Part shown: positions 42,056 through 51,448 of the stretch, piece after piece
Position numbering within the stretch: position 1 is the stretch's first letter
How the letters are laid out: each line of letters starts with the position of its first letter
Notes under the pieces: model-generated
The model's input: only the letters and a program-made list of their open reading frames with translations
Databases searched by the model: none
What the model was told of the DNA's origin: nothing
Translations under genes and position numbers: made by a program
Assembly (NCBI RefSeq): GCF_017875735.1
Contig: NZ_JAGGMZ010000001.1
Location: 1,674,001-1,738,000, forward strand
Reading direction: 5' to 3'
Length of the DNA: 64,000 nucleotides
DNA from: Arthrobacter sp. CAN_C5
Lineage (GTDB): Bacteria; Actinomycetota; Actinomycetes; Actinomycetales; Micrococcaceae

Positions 42056-42727
42056 ATGACCGCCTGCTGCATCAACCCGAGCATCCTGTCCGCCGACTTC
42101 GCCAACCTGCAGAGCGAGCTGGGTCGCATCGCCTCGGCGGATGCCGTTCATGTGGACGTGATGGACAACAGCTTCGTCCCCAACCTGACGCTGGGCTTGC
42201 CGGTGGTCAAGCGCATCCAGGAGGTCAGCAGCCTCCCGCTCGATGTGCACCTGATGATTGACGACGCCGACCGCTGGGCTCCCGGTTACGCCGAACTGGG
42301 TGCCGCTTCGGTTACCTTCCACGCCGAGGCCGCGGCCGCCCCGATTCGTCTCGCCCGCGAGCTCCGCAGCATCGGATCGAAAGCGGGGCTGGCGCTGCGA
42401 CCGGCAACGCCGGTCGAGCCGTACCTGGACCTGCTGGGCGAAGTGGACCTGCTGCTGATCATGACTGTCGAACCGGGCTTTGGCGGGCAGTCCTTCCTGG
42501 ATGTCATGCTCCCCAAAATCCGCCGGGCAGCTGAAGCAATCCGGGGCGCCAACCTTCCGGTCGCCCTCCAGGTGGATGGCGGTATCACCGAAGACACCAT
42601 TCTTCGCGCGGCTGAGGCCGGGGCGACGGTTTTCGTCGCAGGGTCGGCGGTCTACGGGGCGGACAACCCGGACGACGCCGTCGGGCGGCTCCGCAGCGCG
42701 GCCCAACGCGCCTCCAACGCGCGGTAG
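42056..42727 (+). CDS. rpe: ribulose-phosphate 3-epimerase
   Basis: 223 residues from ATG 42056 with AAGGAG in front. It interconverts ribulose-5-P and xylulose-5-P in the pentose phosphate pathway. The TIM barrel carries the metal and acid-base residues in '[10 protein letters not shown]', '[16 protein letters not shown]', 'DVHLMIDD', '[13 protein letters not shown]' and 'LQVDGGIT'. The def-fmt-rsmB-rpe order is common in actinobacteria. The stop codon lies inside the first unit of a 24-bp tandem repeat. Confidence 0.95.
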   Translation: MTACCINPSILSADFANLQSELGRIASADAVHVDVMDNSFVPNLTLGLPVVKRIQEVSSLPLDVHLMIDDADRWAPGYAELGAASVTFHAEAAAAPIRLARELRSIGSKAGLALRPATPVEPYLDLLGEVDLLLIMTVEPGFGGQSFLDVMLPKIRRAAEAIRGANLPVALQVDGGITEDTILRAAEAGATVFVAGSAVYGADNPDDAVGRLRSAAQRASNAR

Positions 42728-42790
42728 CGCCAGGGCGCTGATGCGCGGTAGCGCGAGGGCGCTGATGCGCGGTAGCGCCAGGGTGCAGCA
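42719..42790. repeat. three 24-bp tandem repeats at the end of rpe
   Basis: GCGCGGTAGCGC(C/G)AGGGCGCTGAT occurs at 42719-42742 and 42743-42766, with a slightly diverged third copy at 42767-42790. Each unit contains a TAG in the same relative place; the first supplies the rpe stop codon. GCGC arms allow several small hairpins, so the array may also aid termination. Confidence 0.85.
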
Positions 42791-42825
42791 GCGACGCCAT
42801 CACCGTCGGCAGGTTCGGGGTCAGC

Positions 42826-43482
42826 TTAGGGGTCGGTGATCGTGATCCTGATGGAGCGCGCATCGCCGGCTGCCTGTTTAAGGATGTCCAGGCGGGGATC
42901 GGGCACCACCAGGAACCTCAACTGCGGCACTGACTGGAACCGGCGCAACACCGGGTTGGCCAGCGTTTCGGCCGCGAGCGTGCGGTCGCCGCCGAGCTGC
43001 AGGCTACCGGGCGGGTGCTCGCCGAACAGTCGCGCGGCGTGGACTGCTGCAGCGTCGGCAAGCCCCGACGCCTGATTGGCCCGACGTCGGGCGAAACGCT
43101 GCTGCGACCAGCCGCCGGCGGCGGTACGCGACTGGACGTACTTGGTGCCGGTCTTCGAGACAAGCAATTTCCCTGCCTCGGCAACTCCCACCGCATAACC
43201 TCCCCGCCGGACCAGGAGCAGACCAATCGGGTCTTCGCTGGTCGCGGAGGGGATCAGCCCGTCCACCGACGGATCAGCGCCGGACCCGGGGGCAGGGGCC
43301 TCCCGGGGTGGGTACAGTTCGGCCACACACCCGTTCGCCCCCCACAGCAGCAGCCCTCCACGCGATCGTGCGTCGGCGTCGTGCCCGGACGTGGACTTCA
43401 ACCCGCCGTTGCCGGCGGCGAACCGCTCCACCCAGCCGGGCAGCCGCTCCGGAGACACCAGTACGTGGCGGGGTGATCCCAC
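42826..43482 (-). CDS. acVLRF1-type release factor / peptidyl-tRNA hydrolase
   Basis: 218 residues, GTG start with GGAG upstream. It matches the actinobacterial Vms1-like release factor 1 group: an eRF1-domain-2-like fold with the catalytic loop 'TAAGGWSQQRFARRRANQ', where the GxxQ replaces GGQ of classical factors, preceded by 'LLVRRGGYAVGVAEAGKLLV'. Such proteins are thought to release peptidyl-tRNA from stalled large ribosomal subunits in quality control. The C-terminus contains a strand-helix repeat with 'RFLVVPDPRLDIL'. It is convergent with rpe and divergent from rarA. Confidence 0.8.
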   Translation of the reverse strand: MGSPRHVLVSPERLPGWVERFAAGNGGLKSTSGHDADARSRGGLLLWGANGCVAELYPPREAPAPGSGADPSVDGLIPSATSEDPIGLLLVRRGGYAVGVAEAGKLLVSKTGTKYVQSRTAAGGWSQQRFARRRANQASGLADAAAVHAARLFGEHPPGSLQLGGDRTLAAETLANPVLRRFQSVPQLRFLVVPDPRLDILKQAAGDARSIRITITDP

Positions 43483-43593
43483 GATTGACTCCGATCCGGC
43501 GCGACGCCGTTCTTTCCGGAAGGCCGGCTGCGGCCCGCGGTTGGCGGACGGCCGATATCTCTGCCGTCAGTGCTTCACAGTAGCCTTGGCAGT

Positions 43594-44985
43594 GTGAATG
43601 ATCTATTCAGTGCCGCCTACGGGTCTGACGACGACGACGCACCCGCCCGGAGCGCGACCAGCGCCGAGCGTCACCGCAGCCCCCTCGCCGTGAGGATGCG
43701 TCCACGCTCCATCGACGAGGTAGTGGGCCAGCAGCACCTGCTGGGCCCCGGCTCGCCGTTGCGGACCCTGGCCGGCGACGCAGACCGTACGGGACCGGCC
43801 GGCCCGTCGTCGGTCATTCTGTGGGGACCGCCGGGCACTGGTAAAACCACCCTTGCCCACGTGATTGCGCGGGGCCGCGGCAGGACGTTCGTCGAGCTGT
43901 CGGCCATTACCGCCGGGGTGAAGGACGTGCGCCGGGTCATGGACGAGGCGCTCACCGCCCGCGACCTGCACCGCACCACCACCGTCCTGTTCCTGGACGA
44001 GATTCACCGGTTCAACAAGGCACAGCAGGACGCGTTGCTGCCCGGCGTCGAGAACCGCTGGGTGGTCCTGATCGCGGCCACGACCGAAAACCCGTCCTTC
44101 TCGGTGGTGTCCCCCCTGCTCTCCCGGTCGCTGCTCCAGACGCTCAAGCCCCTGACCGAGGCAGACATCGCCGCCCTCCTGGGACGTGCGGTCCAGGACC
44201 CGCGGGGGCTGGACGGGTCGGTCCGGGTCAGCGACGGCGCCATGGAACACCTGGTCCGGCTCGCCGCAGGCGATGCCCGCCGCGGACTGACTGCTCTGGA
44301 AGCCGCGGCGGGGGTTGCCCATTCGGCGACGGACGATCCAGGGGAACCAGTCATCGTGGAGCTGGAGCACGCGGAAAAGGCAGTCGATGTGGCAGCCCTG
44401 CGCTACGACCGTGCCGGGGACCAGCACTACGACGTGGCCAGCGCCTTCATCAAGTCGCTCAGGGGCTCGGACGTCGACGCCGCCCTCCACTACCTGGCGA
44501 AGATGCTGGAGGCGGGGGAGGACCCACGCTTCGTCGCCCGCCGGCTGATGATCTCGGCGGCCGAGGACGTCGGGATGGCGGATCCGACTGCCCTGCAAAC
44601 CGCGGTGGCAGCCGCCCAGGCGGTGGCGCTGATCGGGATGCCCGAGGGCAGGATCATCCTCGCCGAAGCGGTGGTGCATATCGCGACTGCACCCAAATCC
44701 AATGCCTCCTACAACGGGATCAACGCGGCCGTGGCAGATGTCCGGGCCGGGCGGGGGCAGGGGATCCCCTCCCACCTACGGGACGCCCACTATCCGGGTG
44801 CGAAACAACTGGGGCATGGCAGCGGCTACATCTACTCCCACGACGAGCCCCACGGGATCGCCGCCCAGCAGTACGCCCCCGACGACCTGGCGGGCCACGA
44901 CTACTATTTGCCGACCGACCGGGGCGCGGAACGGGACATCGGTTCCCGTCTGGCGAGACTTCGCCGCATCATCCGCGGCAAGTGA
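43594..44985 (+). CDS. rarA: replication-associated recombination protein A (MgsA/WRNIP1 family)
   Basis: 463 residues from GTG 43594. This AAA+ clamp-loader-like ATPase acts at stalled replication forks. The P-loop is at residues 78-85 ('[10 protein letters not shown]'), Walker B is '[19 protein letters not shown]', sensor 1 '[11 protein letters not shown]' and sensor 2 '[13 protein letters not shown]'. The C-terminal tetramerisation domain includes '[19 protein letters not shown]' and '[15 protein letters not shown]'. No Shine-Dalgarno is visible, while TAGCCT lies 8 bases before the GTG, suggesting a leaderless mRNA. Confidence 0.94.
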   Translation: MNDLFSAAYGSDDDDAPARSATSAERHRSPLAVRMRPRSIDEVVGQQHLLGPGSPLRTLAGDADRTGPAGPSSVILWGPPGTGKTTLAHVIARGRGRTFVELSAITAGVKDVRRVMDEALTARDLHRTTTVLFLDEIHRFNKAQQDALLPGVENRWVVLIAATTENPSFSVVSPLLSRSLLQTLKPLTEADIAALLGRAVQDPRGLDGSVRVSDGAMEHLVRLAAGDARRGLTALEAAAGVAHSATDDPGEPVIVELEHAEKAVDVAALRYDRAGDQHYDVASAFIKSLRGSDVDAALHYLAKMLEAGEDPRFVARRLMISAAEDVGMADPTALQTAVAAAQAVALIGMPEGRIILAEAVVHIATAPKSNASYNGINAAVADVRAGRGQGIPSHLRDAHYPGAKQLGHGSGYIYSHDEPHGIAAQQYAPDDLAGHDYYLPTDRGAERDIGSRLARLRRIIRGK

Positions 44986-45287
44986 TTCCCGGGGCGGCCC
45001 CAGCGATTCCACGGCGGGCCGGGCGCACTGCTAGGATTGTCGGTTGACTGGCAAGTCGCGTTCTGCGCATCCCATCATTGAAGGCTTGATTCGCTCAAGT
45101 GTGATCCGTTTCGGCGGTTCCCTTCCGTGGAGGTTGCGCAAACTGCGCACTGTAGTACCGGGAAGCGGCCACTCCCGGCTCTCCGCAAGTGGAGGCCAGC
45201 GACACTGAAAGTGCCAGCCGTCCGGCCGGGTTAGACCGACTGGACTCAGCTGAGCTGCTTTGCCGCAAAAATAAATGGAAGGTATTC
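44986..45287 (+). other. rpsD leader region
   Basis: About 300 bases without a gene. A TAGGAT hexamer near 45033 could be a -10 box. CCGGGA (45158-45163) with TCCCGG (45173-45178) forms a hairpin, and other short GC-rich repeats follow. A structured leader is plausible because S4 represses its own translation in other bacteria, but I do not recognise a known leader motif here. Confidence 0.4.
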
Positions 45288-45914
45288 GTGGCTAACAACA
45301 CACGTGCCCGCCGCAAGGTCCGCATTTCGCGTGCCCTCGGCATTGCTCTGACCCCCAAGGCCGAAAAGTATCTGGAACGCCGGCCGTACGCGCCCGGCCA
45401 GCACGGACGTGCCCGTCGCAAGCAGGACAGCGACTACGCTGTACGGTTGCGCGAAAAGCAGCGTCTGCGCGCCCAGTACGGCATCCGCGAAGCCCAGATG
45501 ACCCGGGTCTTCGAAGAAGCCCGCCGCACCAAGGGGCTGACCGGTGAGAACCTGATCGAACTGCTCGAAATGCGTCTCGATGCCCTGGTGCTCCGCGCCG
45601 GCTTCGCCCGCACCAGCGCGCAGGCCCGTCAGCTGGTTGTTCACCGTCACATCATGGTCGACGGTTCACGCGTTGACCGCCCGTCCTACCGCGTCGCCGA
45701 AGGACAGCTCATTCACGTACACCCACGCAGCGAGGTCCTCGACCCGCTGCAGGTTGCCGCCGCAGGCGCGCACCGCGATGTGCTGCCCGCAGTTCCCGGC
45801 TACCTGGAGGTCCAGCTGGACAAGCTTCAGGCCCGCCTGGTTCGCCGCCCCAAGCGCTCAGAGGTCCCCGTGACCTGTGAAGAGCAGCTCGTGGTGGAGT
45901 ACTACGCACGCTAG
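45288..45914 (+). CDS. rpsD: 30S ribosomal protein S4
   Basis: 208 residues from GTG 45288 with GGAAGG upstream. S4 nucleates assembly of the 30S body by binding 16S rRNA. The S4 RNA-binding motif is 'MRLDALVLRAGFARTSAQAR' to 'QLVVHRHIMVDG', and 'RRPYAPGQHGRARRKQDSDY' is the N-terminal signature. The N-terminus has no Cys cluster, so this is the zinc-free form. As in many actinobacteria, it is separate from the alpha operon and next to rarA and alaS. Confidence 0.96.
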   Translation: MANNTRARRKVRISRALGIALTPKAEKYLERRPYAPGQHGRARRKQDSDYAVRLREKQRLRAQYGIREAQMTRVFEEARRTKGLTGENLIELLEMRLDALVLRAGFARTSAQARQLVVHRHIMVDGSRVDRPSYRVAEGQLIHVHPRSEVLDPLQVAAAGAHRDVLPAVPGYLEVQLDKLQARLVRRPKRSEVPVTCEEQLVVEYYAR

Positions 45915-45938
45915 TTCCTTAGCTATTTCAGCAAGGAC

Positions 45939-45980
45939 CTACTCAAAGGCCCGCGGCACACGCCGCGGGCCTTTGAGTAG
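45939..45980. terminator. rpsD terminator
   Basis: A perfect 19-bp stem (45939-45957 with 45962-45980) with a four-base ACAC loop. The stem has a GC core (GGCCCGCGGC) and A/T-containing ends ending in GGGCCTTTGAG. It is the strongest hairpin in the window. Confidence 0.9.
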
Positions 45981-46060
45981 GTAAGGTACAGAAGTACGTT
46001 ATTGCCGCCGAGCGACCGAAGCCCGGGCGGCCTACCTGATTGACGAAGGAGACACGATCC

Positions 46061-46435
46061 ATGTCTGGTGGAGATATCGCCGGTCTCATCGCGGCCGGAG
46101 TGTTCGCCGTGCTGGTGGCACTGCTGGCTGTGCCGGTATGGAAACTCGGGAAAGTGTTCGATGAGCTCCGGACCACGATCCGCAGTGTGAGCAACGAAAC
46201 CACACCGCTGATCGAAGAAGTGACGAGCACCGTCACCACCACCCATCAGCAGCTGAAGAACGTTGACGGAATCACGTCCAACGTCTCCGATGCGACAGCG
46301 AATCTTTCCGCCCTGTCGTCGCTTGTCGCGGCAACGCTCGGCGCTCCGCTGATCAAGGTCGCAGCCTTCTCCTACGGTGTCCGTTCTGCCCTGGCAGCGC
46401 GCGGCAAGCCCGCCCCCCGCCGCCGAAGCCGCTGA
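46061..46435 (+). CDS. DUF948 membrane protein
   Basis: 124 residues from ATG 46061 (GAAGGAG). A single N-terminal transmembrane helix (about 5-27, 'IAGLIAAGVFAVLVALLAVP') is followed by a long helix predicted to coil ('LGKVFDELRTTIRSVSNETT', 'LIEEVTSTVTTTHQQLKNVD') and a basic tail. This is the DUF948 layout. The function is unknown; similar proteins are suggested to be envelope or stress-related. It is co-directional with the DUF6167 gene 7 bases downstream and alaS. Confidence 0.85.
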   Translation: MSGGDIAGLIAAGVFAVLVALLAVPVWKLGKVFDELRTTIRSVSNETTPLIEEVTSTVTTTHQQLKNVDGITSNVSDATANLSALSSLVAATLGAPLIKVAAFSYGVRSALAARGKPAPRRRSR

Positions 46436-46442
46436 GGAAACG

Positions 46443-46700
46443 ATGAGGAATTCAATGATCATGCGAGTCATCTGGATGGGTGCCGGCGTCGCCATTGGCG
46501 TCATCGCCGTCCGTAAACTGTCCTCGGTTGCCGATAGCTACGGGCCAGCGGGCCTGAACCGGGCCATGGGAGAAGTCTCTGACAGCGTCGCCAGCTTTGC
46601 TGATGCCCTGCGGTCGGGGATGCAGGAGCGGGAGTCCGACCTCCGCGCTGCCCTCGGAATCAATCCCGCCGACGTTGCCCCGGAACGCCCCGGCCAGTAA
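46443..46700 (+). CDS. DUF6167 small membrane protein
   Basis: 85 residues from ATG 46443 (GAGGAA upstream). A single N-terminal hydrophobic segment (about 6-24, 'IMRVIWMGAGVAIGVIAVRK') precedes an amphipathic helix with 'VSDSVASFADALRSGMQERE'. It matches the DUF6167 family seen between DUF948 and alaS in related genomes. It probably acts with the DUF948 protein; function unknown. Confidence 0.75.
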   Translation: MRNSMIMRVIWMGAGVAIGVIAVRKLSSVADSYGPAGLNRAMGEVSDSVASFADALRSGMQERESDLRAALGINPADVAPERPGQ

Positions 46701-46877
46701 CTGCCCCGTGCCCACCAGGTGGCACCGCCTCAGGGAACGCCGCCGGCCCCAGCTTCACCGACCGGCCAGTCTTGCCATCGGACCAGGGCCTGAGAGGTAA
46801 CAAGGCGTCAGGCTCCCCGAGGAACAAGGCTCCCGGGTTCCCGGCCCCAGAAAAGACCATAAGGACTGATACTTTCC

Positions 46878-49556
46878 ATGAAATCCCATGAGATTGCCCG
46901 CCGCTGGCTCGCGTACTTCGAAGGCAAGGGACACACGGTGGTGCCGTCGGCGTCGCTGGTGTCGACCGACCCGTCCCTGCTGTTCAACATCGCGGGAATG
47001 GTCCCCTTCATCCCGTACCTGACGGCGCGCGAAAAGGCGCCCTTCGACCGTGCAACCAGCATCCAGAAGTGCATCAGGACCGGCGACATCGAAGAGGTGG
47101 GCAAGACCGCCCGCCACGGGACGTTCTTCCAGATGTGCGGCAACTTCTCCTTCGGTGACTATTTCAAGGAAGGCGCCATCATGATGGCGTGGGAACTGTT
47201 GACCTCCCCGCTCGACGACGGCGGCTATGGCCTGGACCCGGACCGCCTCTGGGCGACCGTGTATCAGGACGACGACGAGGCACTCGCCATCTGGCGCGAC
47301 CAGGTTGGCGTCCCTGCCGAACGGATCCAGAAGCTCGGCGAAGCGGAGAACTACTGGAGCACGGGCCAGCCGGGCCCCGGCGGTCCCTGCTCGGAAATCT
47401 TCTACGACCGTGGGCCCGAGTACGGCATCGCCGGCGGGCCCGCCACGGATTCACCGCGGTACATCGAAATCTGGAACCTGGTGTTCATGCAGTACCAGCT
47501 CTCCGCCGTGCGCAGCAAAGAGGACTTCGATATCGCCGGCGAGCTGCCGGCCAAGAACATCGACACGGGCCTGGGACTGGAGCGCCTCGCGCTGGTCCTC
47601 CAGGGTGTCGAGAACATGTACGAGACCGACCAGGTGCGTCCCGTCCTGGACCGGGCGGCCGAACTCTCCGGCAAGACCTACACCAGCGCTGAGTCCGACA
47701 CCGACCCGCACCACACCGACGACGTCAGGATGCGGGTGGTCGCCGACCACATCCGCTCCGCCCTGATGCTCATCTCCGACGGCGTCACCCCCTCCAACGA
47801 GGGCCGCGGCTACGTGCTCCGTCGGTTGATCCGCCGCGCCGTCCGCGCGATGCGGCTGCTCGGCGTCGAACGCGCCTGCCTGCCCGAACTCCTGCCGGCC
47901 TCCCGCGACGCCATGAAGGGCACCTACCCCGAGGTCGAGAATGATTTCGAGCGGATCAGCCGGATCGCCTACGCCGAGGAGCGCGCCTTCCTCCGCACGA
48001 TCGCCTCCGGAACCGCCCGGCTCGAGGGTGCAGTTGTCGAATCCAAGGCCGCTGGCCGGCCGCTGTCCGGGGAGGACGCCTTCGCCCTGCACGACACCTT
48101 CGGTTTCCCCATCGATCTGACCCTCGAAATGGCAGCAGAGGCGGGACTCGCGGTCGACGCCGACGGGTTCCGTGCCCTGATGCTCGAGCAGCGGCAGCGC
48201 GCCCAGGCGGACGCCCGTGGGAAAAAAGCCGGCCAGGCCGACCTGTCGGTCTTCACCGAGCTTCTGGCCGACGGTCAGACCGTGTTCACCGGGTACGACG
48301 AGCTCACCACCGAATCTCTGATCACCGGCATCGTCCGTGACGGCGTCACGGTGCCCGCAGCGGGTCAGGGAGCAGAGATCGACCTGATCCTGGATCAGAC
48401 CCCGTTCTACGCGGAGGCTGGTGGCCAGGCCGCCGACGTCGGGCTCATCACCGGCAACGGTTTCGTGGTGGAGGTCCTCGATGTCCAGCGCCCGGTCAAG
48501 GGTCTGAGCGTCCACCGTGCGGTCGTCAGGGAGGGCGAAGTCACGGTCGGTGCCCCGGTAGTCGCGGCCGTCGACCGGCAGCGACGGCACGCGGGGGAGC
48601 AGGCCCATTCGGGCACCCACATTGTGCACGCAGCCCTGCACCAGATCCTCGGCCCGGAGGCCCTGCAGCGTGGCTCCTTCAACAAGGCGGGCTACCTACG
48701 GTTCGACTTCTCCTGGGGCGAGGGTATCAGCGCCGGCGCCAAATCGGAGATCGAAGAGGTCTCCAACATTGCGATCCGCAACAACCACACCGTCGACACC
48801 AAGTTGATGAAACTGGACGAGGCAAAAGCCCTCGGCGCGACCGCCCTCTTCGGTGAAGCCTATGGTGACACCGTCCGGGTGGTTGAGATCGACGGTGACT
48901 GGTCACGGGAACTCTGTGGTGGCACCCATGTCGGGTCCACCTCGCTGATCGGGTCGCTGACCCTGCTCGGCGAACAGTCGGTCGGATCAGGCAACCGGCG
49001 GGTCGAGGCTCTGGTCGGCATGGACGCGTTCCGCCATCTGGCCGCCGAGCGGGCCCTGGTCACCGAGCTCTCCGAGATGCTCAAAGTCCCGTCGGTTCAG
49101 CTGCCCGAACGGCTGTCCGCGACCCTGGCGAAGCTCAAGACAGCCGAGAAGGAACTTGAGCGGCTGCGCAAGGAGGCGCTGAGCGCTTCGGCGGCTGCCC
49201 TCGTCGGTAGCGCTGTCGACGTCGACGGCGTCCGCCTGCTGGTGCACGACGCCGGAACCATCGGAGGCGCCGATGATCTGCGGACCCTCGCACTCGACCT
49301 CCGGAACCGGCTCGGATCCGGTGCCGCAGTGGTCGCGACCGCCGGGGTGAGCAACGACCGCCCGCTGGTGCTGGTCGCCACCAATGAGGAGGCCCGCGCC
49401 GCGGGAGTGAAGGCTGGAGCACTGGTCCGCGTCGCCGCTGGGATTCTCGGTGGCGGAGGCGGCGGCAAGGACGATGTCGCACAGGGCGGTGGGTCCGATC
49501 CCGCCAAGGTGGAACCGGCCCTGAGCGCGATCCGTGCAGCCGTCGCGGCCCGCTGA
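46878..49556 (+). CDS. alaS: alanyl-tRNA synthetase
   Basis: 892 residues, full length. Class II catalytic core at residues 1-~250 with motif 1-like 'SLLFNIAGMVPFIPYL' and 'FFQMCGNFSFGDYFKEGAI'. The editing domain has 'EQAHSGTHIVHAALHQIL' and 'ELCGGTHVGSTSLIG' (zinc-binding His/Cys set), followed by a C-Ala domain with 'GGGGGGKDDVAQGGG' at the end. It charges tRNA-Ala and hydrolyses mischarged Ser/Gly-tRNA-Ala. It lies after a 177-base spacer without a clear leader RNA, and ruvX follows 33 bases downstream. Confidence 0.96.
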   Translation: MKSHEIARRWLAYFEGKGHTVVPSASLVSTDPSLLFNIAGMVPFIPYLTAREKAPFDRATSIQKCIRTGDIEEVGKTARHGTFFQMCGNFSFGDYFKEGAIMMAWELLTSPLDDGGYGLDPDRLWATVYQDDDEALAIWRDQVGVPAERIQKLGEAENYWSTGQPGPGGPCSEIFYDRGPEYGIAGGPATDSPRYIEIWNLVFMQYQLSAVRSKEDFDIAGELPAKNIDTGLGLERLALVLQGVENMYETDQVRPVLDRAAELSGKTYTSAESDTDPHHTDDVRMRVVADHIRSALMLISDGVTPSNEGRGYVLRRLIRRAVRAMRLLGVERACLPELLPASRDAMKGTYPEVENDFERISRIAYAEERAFLRTIASGTARLEGAVVESKAAGRPLSGEDAFALHDTFGFPIDLTLEMAAEAGLAVDADGFRALMLEQRQRAQADARGKKAGQADLSVFTELLADGQTVFTGYDELTTESLITGIVRDGVTVPAAGQGAEIDLILDQTPFYAEAGGQAADVGLITGNGFVVEVLDVQRPVKGLSVHRAVVREGEVTVGAPVVAAVDRQRRHAGEQAHSGTHIVHAALHQILGPEALQRGSFNKAGYLRFDFSWGEGISAGAKSEIEEVSNIAIRNNHTVDTKLMKLDEAKALGATALFGEAYGDTVRVVEIDGDWSRELCGGTHVGSTSLIGSLTLLGEQSVGSGNRRVEALVGMDAFRHLAAERALVTELSEMLKVPSVQLPERLSATLAKLKTAEKELERLRKEALSASAAALVGSAVDVDGVRLLVHDAGTIGGADDLRTLALDLRNRLGSGAAVVATAGVSNDRPLVLVATNEEARAAGVKAGALVRVAAGILGGGGGGKDDVAQGGGSDPAKVEPALSAIRAAVAAR

Positions 49557-49589
49557 GCCAGCAACCCAAGCGACCGGTGAGCACTGACA

Positions 49590-50180
49590 ATGAGTGAGCA
49601 CGGCACCGACGGCAACTATCCGCGGGGCGTCAAGATCGGCGTCGACGTCGGGATGGTCCGCGTGGGGGTGGCGAGCAGCGACAGCGGTTCGCTGCTCGCC
49701 ACGCCGGTGCGGACCATGAAACGGGATCTGAAGAAAAAATCGGATCTCAACATACTCATTCGGGAGATCACCGAGCGGGAGGCCGTCCAGGTCTTTGTCG
49801 GGCTGCCAAGAAACCTGAGCGGCACCGAGTCGGCGTCGGCTGAGATGGCGCGCGGGTACGCCCAGGAGCTGGCCAACGCCATCGGCCGGGCCGGCCTGGC
49901 GGTCAGTGTCCGGCTGATCGATGAGCGGTTGAGCACGGTTTCGGCGCACCGGTCGCTCCGGCAAGCTGGCCTGAATACCCGCGACCACCGTAAGGTGGTA
50001 GATCAGGTGGCGGCTGTGGAAATTCTCCAGCACGCCATGGACATGCAAAGGTCACAAATGCGGGATGTGGGGGATCAGGTCGACGCACGTCGGCGGGATC
50101 ATCCACAAGGGGATCCGCTGACCCCTACCAAGGAGCCAGTCATTACGGAGAACACCCGCGAAAGGAACCCGGAACTGTGA
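49590..50180 (+). CDS. ruvX: YqgF/RuvX-type pre-16S rRNA nuclease
   Basis: 196 residues. RNase H-like fold with D19 in 'KIGVDVGMVRVGVA', 'VQVFVGLPRNLSG', 'RLIDERLSTVSAHRSL' and the C-terminal Asp in 'KVVDQVAAVEIL'. YqgF trims the 5' end of 16S rRNA and was earlier proposed as a Holliday-junction resolvase. The last 50 residues are an extra polar tail not typical of shorter homologues. Its stop overlaps the mltG GTG start by 4 bases. Confidence 0.92.
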   Translation: MSEHGTDGNYPRGVKIGVDVGMVRVGVASSDSGSLLATPVRTMKRDLKKKSDLNILIREITEREAVQVFVGLPRNLSGTESASAEMARGYAQELANAIGRAGLAVSVRLIDERLSTVSAHRSLRQAGLNTRDHRKVVDQVAAVEILQHAMDMQRSQMRDVGDQVDARRRDHPQGDPLTPTKEPVITENTRERNPEL

Positions 50181-51448
50181 GCCACCAACACCCCCAGTTC
50201 CCGGCCGCCGACAGCGAGCCCGAGCGCCACGCCAACGACGGCGGGCATGACGAGGCATACGACCACCACGACGAGCACGACGTGCATGACGACGCATACG
50301 ACCACCACGACGAGCACGTCGAACCGGTGGACCAGTTCTTCGAAGCGCCCACCGGCCACCATCGCCACCGGGCGGCCAAAGCCAAGCAGCGCCGACGTCG
50401 CCGCCGCACAGTGATCATGCTGGTGGTGGTCCTCGGCTTCATCGGCGTGGTGGTGGCAGTCTCCCTGATGCTGCGCGACCTCCTGGGGCTGGACGACATC
50501 ACCGACTACGCCGGACCGGGTGAGGGCAGCGTGGTCTTCACGGTTCCCGACGGCGCAGGCCCCCTGGCCATCGGCACCGGCCTTGAGGCCCAGGACATTG
50601 TCGCGGACGGGTCGGAGTTCGTGATGGCCCTTCAGCAGGTGGCGGACGGGCGTGAGGTCCAGCCCGGCGAATACGAGCTGAGCTACCAGATGTCGTCTGA
50701 GGGCGCCGCCCTCGCCCTGCTGGACGTCGAAGCGAACCAGGTGCTCTACGCGGCCGTCGCCCAGGGCCTCCGCCAGGGTGAGACACTCGACATTCTTGCC
50801 GAATCGACCGGAGTCCCCCGGGATGCCTTCGAGGAACTGGCCGCCGACCCCACCCAGTTCGGTATCCCCGATGTTGCCCCCAGCCTCGAAGGGTATCTGG
50901 CGCCGGGAGAGTACCGGTTCGACGTCGGTGCCACCGCCGTGGAAATGATCCAGATCATGGTCGACAGCAGCTTTGCTCTGCTGGAGGACGCTGGCGTCAC
51001 CGACCCGGCCGAGCAGTTCCGGATTCTCACCATCGGCAGCATCATTGAAGCCGAGGCCGGCGAAGCCGACTACGCGGCCGTGTCCGGCTCGATCGATAAC
51101 CGGCTCCGGGAAGACAACACCGAAACCAACGGGCTGATCCAGTCCGATGCGACAGTCACCTACGGCCTGGACCGGCGCAGTTTCGACTTCACCGAGGACG
51201 AACGCCGGGACGATTCCAACCCCTACAACACGTTCGCCAACCCGGGGCTCCCGGTCGGGCCCATCGGATCCCCGGGTGCGGAAGCTATCGACGCTGCAGT
51301 CAACCCGGCCGACGTTCCGTTCTACTACTGGGTGACAGTCGACCTGGACACCGGGGAAACCAAATTCTCTGAAACACTGGCCGAACACGCCGTCTACGTC
51401 GCCGAGTACCAGGCCTGGTGCGCCGACAACCCCGGCAGGTGCAGCTAG
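50177..51448 (+). CDS. mltG: endolytic murein transglycosylase MltG
   Basis: 423 residues, GTG start overlapping ruvX. The long cytoplasmic N-terminus (1-75) is rich in His and Asp, with two 13-residue repeats (H24 onward) of the form HD(E/D)AYDHHDEH. A membrane helix spans about 76-98 ('VIMLVVVLGFIGVVVAVSLM'). The periplasmic-side LysM-like and YceG domains follow; the catalytic Glu is E291 in 'TIGSIIEAEAGE', with 'QSDATVTYGLD' and 'YNTFANPGLPVGPI' as conserved segments. MltG cuts nascent glycan strands. It is directly followed by aroE without a gap. Confidence 0.92.
   Translation: MSHQHPQFPAADSEPERHANDGGHDEAYDHHDEHDVHDDAYDHHDEHVEPVDQFFEAPTGHHRHRAAKAKQRRRRRRTVIMLVVVLGFIGVVVAVSLMLRDLLGLDDITDYAGPGEGSVVFTVPDGAGPLAIGTGLEAQDIVADGSEFVMALQQVADGREVQPGEYELSYQMSSEGAALALLDVEANQVLYAAVAQGLRQGETLDILAESTGVPRDAFEELAADPTQFGIPDVAPSLEGYLAPGEYRFDVGATAVEMIQIMVDSSFALLEDAGVTDPAEQFRILTIGSIIEAEAGEADYAAVSGSIDNRLREDNTETNGLIQSDATVTYGLDRRSFDFTEDERRDDSNPYNTFANPGLPVGPIGSPGAEAIDAAVNPADVPFYYWVTVDLDTGETKFSETLAEHAVYVAEYQAWCADNPGRCS

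Noticed and set aside
42719..42790. CRISPR-like repeat array
   Set aside because: The units are directly adjacent with no spacers and there are no cas genes.
46701..46877. Possible riboswitch or T-box before alaS
   Set aside because: The 177-base gap contains neither a TGGTACCGCG-type T-box nor any other motif I recognise.
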